Positions 39,029 through 47,600 of a stretch of 50,664 bases of DNA are shown here, in pieces (position 1 is the first letter of the stretch; each line of letters opens with the position of its first letter). Position numbers and translations under genes: made by a program. Where the stretch lies: NCBI GenBank assembly GCA_003176045.1, contig PSRM01000247.1:1-50664 (forward strand). The letters are read 5' to 3'. The stretch comes from Verrucomicrobiota bacterium. GTDB lineage: Bacteria; Verrucomicrobiota; Verrucomicrobiia; Limisphaerales; UBA8199. Under the pieces are notes generated by a model. The model did not search any database. It had not been told where the DNA came from and worked only from the letters and a program-made list of their open reading frames with translations.

Positions 39029-39140
39029 CACGTTTTAACGTTTTAACCCTTTTAACCTTTAACTCCTAGCGTCCCCTGACACTTGACACTTGACACCTGA
39101 CACCTGACACCTGACACTTGACCCCTGACCCCCGACCCCT
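39029..39140. repeat. ttttaac repeats and a nine-unit heptamer array directly before an ATG
   Basis: ttttaacgttttaaccctttt (39033-39060) is followed by nine heptamers at 39078-39140: gacactt x2, gacacct x3, gacactt, gacccct, gaccccc, gacccct. The array ends 5 bp before the ATG at 39146 and so replaces any ribosome-binding site. Confidence 0.92.
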
Positions 39141-39145
39141 TCCCC

Positions 39146-39853
39146 ATGCACCCCTTCCCCGCTCATTTGAAATCCGTTGATTACTTCTTGCGGGCCGAAC
39201 CCGAAGGCCTCGGCGCATGGTTGGTGCGCCGGGACTCGCGTCTGATTTGGTTCTGTATCCTCGCTGTCGTGGTCGGCGCCGCTCCGTACGGAGCCGTCAT
39301 GGGCTGTTGGTGGAGCCCCTTGCAGGGGCTTTATGTGGCGATCAAGCTGCCCTTACTCGTCCTGCTCACTTCCCTGGGCAATGGCCTGCTCAACGGAATG
39401 TTGGCCCCGCTGCTGGGACTCAACATCACCTTCCGGCAGTCTTTGACCGCAGTGCTGGTCAGCTTCGCCTACGCCGCCCTTGTCCTGGGGGCTTTCAGTC
39501 CGGTGGGGCTCTTCATCGTTTGGAACACACCGCCGCCAAGCCTTGCCACCGAGCCGTCATCGCCGGCGTATGCCCTGATGCAATTGACGCTAGTAGTGTT
39601 TATCGCCTTCGCCGGCGTAGTGGGCAATCTCCGTTTGCTGCCGCTGCTGCGACAACTGGCGGGCAAGCGCTCGGTGGCGCGGAAGGTTTTATTTGCCTGG
39701 CTGGCGGGCAATCTCTTTTTGGGCAGCCAGATCTGCTGGGTCCTGCGTCCCTTCATTTGGGGCGGCCACCCCGTTTCCTTCATCGGTTCACACCCTTTCC
39801 AGGGCAATTTTTACGAGACCGTGTTCAGTGCCTTAAGACGCGTACTGTTCTAG
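39146..39853 (+). CDS. membrane protein, second of the related pair
   Basis: 235 residues with about six helices (LIWFCILAVVVGAAPYGAVM, LPLLVLLTSLGNGLLNGMLA and others). It ends LRPFIWGGHPVSFIGSHPFQ, parallel to LRPIVGTAKTF in the preceding gene. Layout and ending indicate a shared family, but sequence identity is low. Function unknown. Translation starts 5 bp after a nine-unit heptamer array, so its expression may vary with array length. Confidence 0.75.
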   Translation: MHPFPAHLKSVDYFLRAEPEGLGAWLVRRDSRLIWFCILAVVVGAAPYGAVMGCWWSPLQGLYVAIKLPLLVLLTSLGNGLLNGMLAPLLGLNITFRQSLTAVLVSFAYAALVLGAFSPVGLFIVWNTPPPSLATEPSSPAYALMQLTLVVFIAFAGVVGNLRLLPLLRQLAGKRSVARKVLFAWLAGNLFLGSQICWVLRPFIWGGHPVSFIGSHPFQGNFYETVFSALRRVLF

Positions 39854-39883
39854 CCAGGATTTGGTGCCCGCCCGTTCTGCATA

Positions 39884-39975
39884 GTCCCGGGAGGGACGGC
39901 AGATAATAGCCCAGCGTTTCAACGCTGGGATATCGGTCCGACGGCGAATAAGTCCCGTTAGGGACGACAGAACCA
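39884..39975. repeat. dispersed repeat family B, another copy
   Basis: gtcccgggagggacggcagataatagcccagcg, the hairpin cccagcgtttcaacgctggg (perfect 9-bp arms) and aagtcccgttagggacgacag. It lies downstream of the membrane-protein pair and could act as a transcript end. Confidence 0.88.
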
Positions 39976-39983
39976 CAAACCCT

Positions 39984-40085
39984 TGTAGCAGCCGAGGTAA
40001 CGAGGCTCTGAAATCCTTGTACACGAGCAGGTTACAAAATAATTAGAGCCTCGTTACCTCGGCTGCTACGATTATTTCACACCTT
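39984..40085. repeat. inverted repeat of the cagccgaggtaacgaggctc family
   Basis: tgtagcagccgaggtaacgaggctc at 39985 and its reverse complement gagcctcgttacctcggctgct at about 40046 bracket a 36-bp loop. Single-arm copies lie at about 25582 and 25848. Confidence 0.85.
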
Positions 40086-40160
40086 CTGAGCGGTTACCGT
40101 TCGGCTTGCGTTGTTCTTGACAAGCCGCCCTTGGAGTTGCTTACTGTACGCATCCTGTGC

Positions 40161-40772
40161 ATGGGCGCACGCAAACTCGAGAAGTATCTGACGCGGCAGT
40201 TTGAAGAGCACGTTTCGCGCGACAGCGTTGAATGTGAGCAGAAGTACCGCGTCGCCCGCATTGACCGCCTGCGCAAACGGCTCCTGGGACTTGGCGCGCA
40301 AACTCACGCCAGCGGCTTTGAGCGCAACGAACTCTTTGACTGCGACGACCGCCTGCGCCGTCAGGGTCTCAAGCTTCGGTTGCGCTGTCACGCCGGCAAG
40401 GTTGCGATGCTAACCCTTAAAGGCCCGCGGGCGAATGGACGTCAAAAGACCCGCATGGAAGTCGAGACCCCCGTCGAATACAGGGCTGCCAAACGCATCC
40501 TTGAATTGCTCGACTTTCGCGTCAAAGAGACCTATTCGAAAATCCGTGAGGAATTCCGCTTGGACGGTTGTTCGATCTGTCTCGATCACATCCCCAGCGC
40601 GGGCTGGTTCATCGAGATCGAGGGCCGCCCGGCGCAGATCCGAGACATCGCGGGCCGGCTCGGATTGCGCGCCGCTGACCGCGAGCACCGCTCCTACCGC
40701 AGGTTGATCAAAGAATCCACAATGCACGGCGCGCACTCAGCGCGCGGCGTCAATGGGACTGTTCGCGCATGA
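40161..40772 (+). CDS. CYTH-domain protein (class IV adenylate cyclase / triphosphatase-like)
   Basis: 203 residues from ATG at 40161. The signature SVECEQKYRV gives the E-x-E-x-K triphosphate-binding motif (E24, E26, K28). KLRLRCHAGKVAMLTLKGPR and MEVETPVEYRAAKRILELL follow, and CLDHIPSAGWFIEIEGRP carries the acidic metal-binding positions of the tunnel fold. It hydrolyses or cyclises a nucleotide or organic triphosphate; which one is unknown. An earlier ATG at 40131 would begin in repeat-derived DNA. The last 20 residues are extra. Confidence 0.88.
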   Translation: MGARKLEKYLTRQFEEHVSRDSVECEQKYRVARIDRLRKRLLGLGAQTHASGFERNELFDCDDRLRRQGLKLRLRCHAGKVAMLTLKGPRANGRQKTRMEVETPVEYRAAKRILELLDFRVKETYSKIREEFRLDGCSICLDHIPSAGWFIEIEGRPAQIRDIAGRLGLRAADREHRSYRRLIKESTMHGAHSARGVNGTVRA

Positions 40773-40797
40773 GTACGGCCTCAGTGACGGCTGCTGC

Positions 40798-40870
40798 GGA
40801 GCGCCGAATTCTATTTCGGCGCGAACCTGTCAGGGGTTTCTCGTCGCGCCGAAACGGAGTTCGGCGCTCC
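40798..40870. repeat. 73-bp inverted-repeat element (family C), copy 2, opposite orientation
   Basis: 27-bp arms at 40798-40824 and 40844-40870. Read on the minus strand, both arms are identical to those at 36425-36497; only the 19-bp loop is different. It sits between the CYTH gene and the response regulator gene. Confidence 0.93.
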
Positions 40871-40897
40871 GCCCGCTTTGACTGAGGCCTTAAGCGC

Positions 40898-41275
40898 ATG
40901 AGGTTGTTAATCGTTGACGACGAAGCCGACTTGTGCGGGCTGTTGAAGGACCATTTTGAAGAGCACTTCAAAGGCGAGGTCTTCACATCTACGACGCCTG
41001 CCGAAGCCCTTCGCCTGCTCGACGAATTGCAGCCCGAGGGCATGCTGCTCGACATCAATTTGCGCTCCAAACTCAATGGATTCGATGTCCTTGCCCGAGC
41101 GCGAGAAATCAGTCCGGCAACCAAAGTCATCATGGTTACCGGCATCAATGACTTCGAGAGCGTGGAAAAGGCGATGGCTCTGGGCGCCGTGGATTATATC
41201 ACCAAACCGTTCACCGTTGATTACCTGGAAGAAACCGTGGACGCCAAAATCGCCCGGCACCTGGCCTACGCGTGA
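40898..41275 (+). CDS. single-domain response regulator
   Basis: 125-residue CheY-like receiver: MRLLIVDDEADLCGLLKDHF, phospho-acceptor D52 in LLDINLRS, VIMVTGINDFESVEKAM with the switch threonine, and the lysine in DYITKPFTVDYLEE. No output domain, so it acts through protein partners or as a phosphate relay. No kinase is adjacent. The next gene lies 236 bp downstream beyond a repeat. Confidence 0.93.
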   Translation: MRLLIVDDEADLCGLLKDHFEEHFKGEVFTSTTPAEALRLLDELQPEGMLLDINLRSKLNGFDVLARAREISPATKVIMVTGINDFESVEKAMALGAVDYITKPFTVDYLEETVDAKIARHLAYA

Positions 41276-41280
41276 CCGCT

Positions 41281-41427
41281 GTAGCGCAGGTTTCCAACCT
41301 GCTGTATCGCCGACTTCCAGTCGGCAGGCTTAACTCCAACCCAGCGTCCCAGCCCATTCGCACGTTGGCGGGTTGGAAACGTTGGAAACCCGCGATATCC
41401 CGACGCGTCGGGAGAAGCCCGCGCTAC
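41281..41427. repeat. palindromic dispersed element (gtagcgcaggtttccaacctgc type)
   Basis: It begins gtagcgcaggtttccaacct and ends gagaagcccgcgctac, with internal ggttggaaac/gtttccaacc pairs and cgacttccagtcggc. The outer arms gtagcgc/gcgctac are exactly complementary. It occupies the spacer after the response regulator stop. Confidence 0.85.
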
Positions 41428-41511
41428 GGTGCAGCATCAAGCATCCGCCCGCCTACAAATCGGCCGCCGATTTATACTTTGTTCTGCGCCGCCTCGTGCG
41501 AAGATTGGGGC

Positions 41512-42048
41512 GTGAACGGCGTTGCTGCACAACCTGCGGTAGATTTTCGGACGGTTTTTCGCGAACTGGTTCAACGGATCGAGCGAGTGTATTCGCTTCA
41601 CGTCACCGTCGGCCCGGTGACCGGGTCCTACACTGGCCAATTTGATGGCAAGGAGATTTGGGTTGATCTGGATAAAGACCCCGAGGAAGCCGTTTTCATC
41701 CTGGTTCATCTGTTCGGCCACACCGTCCAATGGAATATTGACGAAAAGCTGCGAGTGCTGGGTCAGGCTAATTCAGGTGTCACGCAGCAAGACCTTCCAC
41801 GCATCTACCAATACGAACGGCAGGCTTCACAGCTTGGCCTGGCGCTGTTGGAAGAAACGGGCGAATTTCGTCTGGCCCGATGGCTCACCGACCGCTTCGG
41901 CGCAGACTGGAAGTTCCTCGCCCATTTCTATCGGACCGGAGAAAAGGTCCGGTTCCAGAGCGACGCGGGAGCCGATGAGCCTTTGCTGACGGCGGTACCG
42001 ATCCCGGCGTTCGTTCCTCAACGCTGGCCCCCGAGAGGGGCGTTTTGA
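41512..42048 (+). CDS. hypothetical protein with a degenerate zincin-like motif
   Basis: 178 residues from GTG at 41512 (VNGVAAQPAVDFRTVFRELV). The segment EEAVFILVHLFGHTVQW resembles the H-E-x-x-H helix of ImmA/IrrE-type or similar metallopeptidases, but the glutamate is leucine (HLFGH, H66 and H70), so peptidase activity is unlikely. YTGQFDGKEIWVDLDKD before it and LALLEETGEFRLARWLTDRF after it would be the strand and helices of that fold. The frame is open to 41272 but that part is the dispersed element at 41281-41427. It is downstream of the single-domain response regulator and may share its transcript. Confidence 0.62.
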   Translation: MNGVAAQPAVDFRTVFRELVQRIERVYSLHVTVGPVTGSYTGQFDGKEIWVDLDKDPEEAVFILVHLFGHTVQWNIDEKLRVLGQANSGVTQQDLPRIYQYERQASQLGLALLEETGEFRLARWLTDRFGADWKFLAHFYRTGEKVRFQSDAGADEPLLTAVPIPAFVPQRWPPRGAF

Positions 42049-42203
42049 CCCGGGAATGCATTGGCCCGGCGTGCGACAAGTAGTCGGAAGAAACCGGACC
42101 GATTCGCCGCCGCGATTGACCCCATGTTTCCCAACGTCTATTTCAACCTCGCCCTCAACGAAGCCAACAACGACCCCGCCGCCGCCGTCAGCCCCTGCTC
42201 GGG

Positions 42204-42512
42204 ACTGATACCGGCTACCTCCAAGTCACCTTTCCCGGGCCGGCTGAGCGTCTGGACCGAATCCGGGTCCCCGAAACCAAGGCAGCCATCACGCCAGCCA
42301 TTGAGGCGCAGTTGAACCAGCGCCAGCGCGAGATGCTGAAGCGGTTGCTGGCAGGCGAGGAGTTGACCGGAGGGCCCTGCGAGGCCAGTTTCGGCGTCAC
42401 TCGTCCGGTGATTACCAAAGATCTCAAGGGCCTGGTGGCATTGGACATCGCCGTTCAAGTCGGTCGCGGCCGCGCCACTCGCTACCGTCTGAAACTTGTA
42501 TCTGAATCCTAA
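42204..42512 (+). pseudogene. C-terminal remnant of an ATP-binding (AlbA_2/RecG-like) regulator
   Basis: The frame reads TDTGYLQVTFPGPAERLDRI, EAQLNQRQREMLKRLL and VTRPVITKDLKGLVALDIAV, ending in a winged-helix-like tail. This is the usual end of proteins with a putative DNA-binding AlbA_2 domain annotated as ATP-dependent helicase RecG-like or transcriptional regulators. The N-terminal 300 or so residues are missing. An internal ATG at 42312 could still express a 66-residue HTH piece. Confidence 0.55.
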
Positions 42513-43111
42513 AGTAATCCTAAAGCGCCAGCACTTAATCCTAAAGTCCCATATGCGCCGATGATCGGCTCATCCACGCTATGCCTTTCCCTCATTCGCT
42601 CTTTGCGTCTTCTTGTCCGCCATAGCTTTACCGAAGGTGGATGCGTTAAGTCTTCAGGCGCAAACTCATCGTGCAGAAAATCGGCGGCACGTACCACCAT
42701 TACGTTTTAACGTTTTAGCCTTTGGACTTTGGACTTTGGACTTTGGACTTATCATCGCGGCACCTACTACCATCACGTTTTAACGTTTTAACCCTTTTAA
42801 CGTTTTAACTATTTCACGGTGCTGGCCGCTCATGAGCACATTAAAGGGATAAAGGGGACATCTCCTCCCTGTTCTCCTGACTTCCGAACTCTGATCCATC
42901 CACCGACACCCGAAGACGTGATTCGCGACTGCGCGGTCAGAGGTGAACAGAAACTGGTATGCGCTTCAACGAAATGAGGCCGATTTGATTAGAAAGTAAG
43001 CTACGGTTTGACGCCTTCGCCGGCTCCGTTCCACGAGCAAACACGGAAAGCCGGCCCGTTCGATTCCGTTCTAAGTCCTTCTGATCGGCCTTACTGACGA
43101 TGGCCCACCAT
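42513..43111. other. 600-bp spacer with repeats in its first half
   Basis: gttttaacgttttaac repeats flank a four-copy tttggac heptamer array (42721-42748) and recur at 42777-42810. From about 42840 to 43110 I see neither gene nor repeat. This is the last place in the window with heptamer arrays. Confidence 0.6.
42721..42748. repeat. heptamer array tttggac x4
   Basis: Four perfect copies. The same unit lies at 96-114 and 1260-1280 and, reversed, at 34162-34211. Confidence 0.93.
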
Positions 43112-43441
43112 TTACCTCGATATAGGCCTTCTCATAATTATCTCGTCGCTGGTCATACCTGCAAACTCGAACCCTTCGTGCGCCAGCGCATTCATAGCTA
43201 CGTTCATATAAAATGAACGCTCATCCGTGCGGTCTGGCCTTTTAACCTTTGACCAAAGCGTTCCGACAAATTCGACCCTGCCATTAGGGCGAACGATGTG
43301 GGTGTTATCGCGCCCGCCCCATCGGATTGTCGCGAATTCAGTGAGCTGGAACGTGCTTGGCTCACTTCCACGGGATTTGAAGAAATAAAGGCCCCCTGCG
43401 CTAAGTGCCAGGGCTAACAGAATCAGGTTTAGGTTTTTCAT
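43112..43441 (-). CDS. small membrane-anchored or secreted hypothetical protein
   Basis: 109 residues from ATG at 43441: a hydrophobic N-terminus (MKNLNLILLALALSAGGLYF), then a soluble part with TFQLTEFATIRWGGRDNTHI and ALAHEGFEFAGMTSDEIIMR. No family recognised. Its start lies 41 bp inside the end of the preceding lipoprotein gene, so the two are translationally coupled. Confidence 0.65.
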   Translation of the reverse strand: MKNLNLILLALALSAGGLYFFKSRGSEPSTFQLTEFATIRWGGRDNTHIVRPNGRVEFVGTLWSKVKRPDRTDERSFYMNVAMNALAHEGFEFAGMTSDEIIMRRPISR

Positions 43442-44435
43442 TGTTTTTCGAATTGAATGGAACGCGCTGAATTTCCACATTGCCATGGCTAAATGCCAAC
43501 CGCTGCAAAACGACGTTGCCGCGCACAGTGCCATCCTGCGTCAACGACTGGAAGTTGATGGAAATCTTGTCGCTGGTTGCCGCTCCATCGCACTTGCCTG
43601 AAACCGATCCCGCGCCAATTTGGCCGCTAAGTGCGCCCTTGGATAACGTGCCATTGAAATTCAGCTCCAACCCTCCTGCCGAAGAAACGATCGCAATGTT
43701 GTTCCCGTCGGTCGTCAGCGTCGCCAGCCCTAAGGTAACGCGTTCGTTACTTCCAGAAAGTGCAGTGCCAGACGAAATAGTAGCCTTAAAAACCCAGTCT
43801 CCCGCAAGATCGCCTTCTGCCCGCGGCTTCAGTTTCGCCACCGTTTCACCAAACTTGTCTTTGAGATCTTGTGAGTTAAGGTCGTAAGAGCCTAGCAAGT
43901 ACATAAACACCAACTGGGCGACATTTCGGTTGGGAGCAATCCGCGAATCGTTCTCACAAACTCTCTTGAGCAGTTCATCGAGAACAAGGTCTCGCTGGCG
44001 GATCTCTTCCGACGTCAGCCATCTGATCGCCAAAGCGGTTGTCTGATAGCTCGATGCCAGGACCGAGACGTCGTTCCTAGACGTCCCCGCGATTTGAGAC
44101 ACCCCAAACTCGGCCCCTTGGCGAATGATTATGGCGTCTGCTTTGTGCTTCTTGGCTTCCTGCGCGGCAGCATTAACAACGTCATCATTCCAATATTTGT
44201 TAATATCCGGACAAACCACACTTCCCAAAACCTGGTAATGTTTATCTGGCCAGCCACGGTAAACTGGGACTGCATGGTCGCTCTCGATCATGGATCCTGG
44301 TCCCACCGGCCATGTTCCTGTGTAAGAACTTGTATCGTGCCCCGAATACTCGGTATAGCGCATCGGCACGCACCCCGCGAGAATGGCGGCGAGCAAAGGC
44401 GTGGTGGCGAGTAACAGTAGCTTTCGGATTTTCAT
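43401..44435 (-). CDS. lipoprotein of unknown function
   Basis: 344 residues from ATG at 44435 (MKIRKLLLLATTPLLAAILA), with a lipobox LAGC (cysteine at 22). After it comes YSGHDTSSYTGTWPVGPGSM and a conserved-looking AAAQEAKKHKADAIIIRQGA segment. A beta-rich second half follows (AGDWVFKATISSGTALSGSN through LNFNGTLSKGALSGQIGAGS). It is probably anchored in the outer or inner membrane. The frame is open to 44471, but the lipoprotein start is clear. The small gene 43112-43441 overlaps its end. Confidence 0.75.
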   Translation of the reverse strand: MKIRKLLLLATTPLLAAILAGCVPMRYTEYSGHDTSSYTGTWPVGPGSMIESDHAVPVYRGWPDKHYQVLGSVVCPDINKYWNDDVVNAAAQEAKKHKADAIIIRQGAEFGVSQIAGTSRNDVSVLASSYQTTALAIRWLTSEEIRQRDLVLDELLKRVCENDSRIAPNRNVAQLVFMYLLGSYDLNSQDLKDKFGETVAKLKPRAEGDLAGDWVFKATISSGTALSGSNERVTLGLATLTTDGNNIAIVSSAGGLELNFNGTLSKGALSGQIGAGSVSGKCDGAATSDKISINFQSLTQDGTVRGNVVLQRLAFSHGNVEIQRVPFNSKNNEKPKPDSVSPGT

Positions 44436-44665
44436 GAGGCTTTTTATCTCAAAAATCCGTGTGGCTGGCAATGTGGGATTCGCTGAAACAGTCCAGCCAT
44501 TCCATTCGAGCGCAGGAGTTGCCGCCCTGCTGCAACCGCCCGCAAGTAGGACATCTGGTTCAAAAACCGTAGTGCCAACTCGCTCGTTACCAATTGCGGA
44601 CCCGGTTGAAGCACTGCTTGTAAACTGAGAGCTACTGCGAAGGCTAGATTACGAGGATCCGATCT
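44436..44665. other. spacer between the lipoprotein and STAND genes
   Basis: No convincing gene. It should contain the lipoprotein promoter (minus strand) and the end of the STAND gene transcript. No heptamer array or palindromic element is present. Confidence 0.45.
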
Positions 44666-47600
44666 TCAGGCGGTCTCCTCTTCTTCCTGGAACAGGTCCT
44701 GGTATCGCTTCATGCTGATGCGCTCTGATTCAAAAATCGCACGATAAAATGGAGCCAAAACAGCATCATCCTTGTAACGGTTGGCAAGGTCTTGCGCCTG
44801 TGCGGAAATGTAATGGTACTCAGGGTCAAGTTGGCCACCGGTGAAACTGCGGCCACCTCCGCAAGCCGAAAGATAGAGTGTCTCCCGAATGTCCTCCACG
44901 GCTCCAAGTTCTTTGCCGCGCATCAAGAGGAGGCGAATAAGGTTTGGAAAGCGAAAGACGAACGCGGTGCCTTGCGGAGCCGCCAGTCTCGCCGCGAGAC
45001 GCAGCTCACGACTGTTTTGACACCGTTCAATTAAGGTCTTCAGCCGGGCCTCAACCGCAAGGGCTACAGACCAAAGCAGGCATCGAGTAAGGCTCAGCCG
45101 GGCCTGTTCGTCAGGACCGCCAGCCAGGGCCTTTCCCCACTGCTCCGCGATCTCGCCAGCCAGGTAACCCGTGTCTCCTAAACTCCCGACAGAAACGTCG
45201 TCGATTCCATGGCTTAACCCTCTGCCCCCGTGTCCCTCACTCACAGACTGATCGACAAGATTCCGAAGGTGCTCGTACAACTGTTTTGGAAACTTTTGTC
45301 CAAGATTTTGAACCAGGTGGGGTGTGCTAAACGGATCTTTCAATATTCGCTCCCCGGCGTTTTCGAAACACTTGGCGACCAGTAACGTTGCTCCTTCGTC
45401 AAGTTCAGCCGCGTTGAGGTCGTCCAATGCTTCGAGTATGGCCGCCGTACTTCGCTCCTCCTTCGGCTTAAGTTGGCTGAGGATTGTAAGCGCCCATCCG
45501 GGGTCCTGTCTGAAGTGTAAGCCCACTGTCGATGCCAACTGCAAGACCACGGGCTCTTCCGGACGTTCCGCCAACCGCATTACTACTTCGCGTTCGAAAT
45601 CTTTCAGTCCTCCGCCATGCGTTCGCTTCCAACCCAGAAAACCGATGAGAGCGCAGGCCTGCTGGGAACGGCCCCGCGCAACGATGTAATCAAGTGCTTC
45701 GCGGTATTGGATGGGGGCGTCAGGAATGGCTTTGTGCAACACGGGCCATAAGAAGTGGTCGAGAGAACCATCCTCTGCCGTCGTGAGTTCCGTCAGCAAC
45801 TCGGCGCACCAGGAGACTGAAAGAGCTGCTACTGGCGCGAGAATTGAATTCGCTTGGAACGAAGCATTGTCTCGGCCTAGTTCCTTGGATTGCTCGCAAA
45901 GGAATTTACATAATGCCCTAGCGTCTGGAAAGCGAGTGACCACTTCCTGCGCGACGTTACGACAAAACTCACCCCACAGTTTTTCCGACTCTGCCAGCTC
46001 TGCATCCAGGTTCGGCCCGGGGCCGACGTGAATCTCGTCGTGGGACCAGGAGGTTAGAACACGAGCCACCCTCAAATCGAAGCTGTCCGGTACAGAATCA
46101 ATCACCTCCTTGCACGCCCGCTTCATCTGTGGATCAGGATCGTAAGCGAAGCGATCCAATAGTGCTTTCCGCAACTGAAGCAGCAAATCGGTCGAGTTTT
46201 GATGAACCTCCAAAGCATGTTTGAATATCTTGAGTGCATCCATCCGATCGGGACGCCACGCTTCGTAGTCTGCCGGTGACGGGTCCGCGCCAAACTTCCC
46301 GTGAATAGGACTCAAAGCCTCCTTCAACACGGGAAGCGCTGCTATGGCCAACTCTTTCTCTTGTGAAAGAACGAACCTTTCCGAGATGGCCAAGGCCCGC
46401 TGCCTGAGCGGCCGTGTTGCGGCAACCGGCACGCGGACCGGCTGAACATGCCATGTGTTAGCCGTCGCCCACTGGTGTTCGATAATTCGCTCGAAGAACG
46501 GTTTTAATAGAGCAGCAAGAATCCATGGAGTCTGGCGTATGCGGTCGACCGCTTCAGGTTGAGATAACTTCTGCTCGAGCCAAGCCACTACTGGGGCTGC
46601 AGCAGTTGGATGCCTATGAACGTCGAAGCTCGCAGCAGTCGCAATCGCAGTTACGGGATTTGCAGCGTTAGAAGATATCGGGGCAGTGTCGCCAACGTCG
46701 AGAGACCAAAGCAGATTCAGCGCTTCGGCAGCGAATTCCGGATGCCAGCTCACGATCGGGGCGAGCATTGGGGGAAGGGCTGCGCAGATTTCCAAGCGAG
46801 CAGCCTTGTGCGCGTCAGGGTCCTGCATCGCACCCGACTGGCCGGTCTCAATGGCAACTTTAGCGAGCTCCAAAGTCCGTTCTGGCAAAAAAACCGAAGA
46901 CGAAGCCCATTGTGCCAGCATCGTGCTACGGTCCGGTTTAGGGGCCGACTTTTCACGTTCGAACATCCGCTCAATGAAATCGCTTAGGCCTTCACTGCGG
47001 TCCGGCCAAGCGCCTGCTTTAAAGCTCGTGAGAAACTGTTCCCAAATTGGAGTGAAGAGCGAATTTCGAGCCTCCTTTCTTGACCGGGCTTCCCAATCCG
47101 CTTGGGCGACATTCCGCATCACCGCAGGAAACTCTGACAAGGAGATCTTTTCGAGCAAAGTTTTGGAGAAAAAGGACGTTTGGTTTGACCGATCCAAACA
47201 GGAGTTAAGCAGGACCGCATCCGCGAATAGATCAGGATAAAGGCGAACACCCTCTCGATTCTCGATCACAAGGCCGGCTGCTTTCAAGTGTTCCAGGTCC
47301 TCTGCCACCTCGATAGCTGAAGAGCCGATCACGCTCGCCGCCAACTCATTAAGACTTTCGCCCTTCGTTGCTGGCGAAACAAAGGACAGCACCTGTATCA
47401 AGCGATCTATTTTTTCCCTCTTATCCTCGGGCTGTTGGCGCAGGAAGTCTTGCCTGAAGCCTTTGAAAACCCGCTCTCGAAACTCCTCTCTATCCGTGAT
47501 GCTGCGACCAAGTTGTCCGGCCTTGAGGAGTGTGCCTCCTACAACAACTAACAGAGGACATCGGTCAGCCAATCCCGCCAGCCGGGATGCATGCAGGGAC

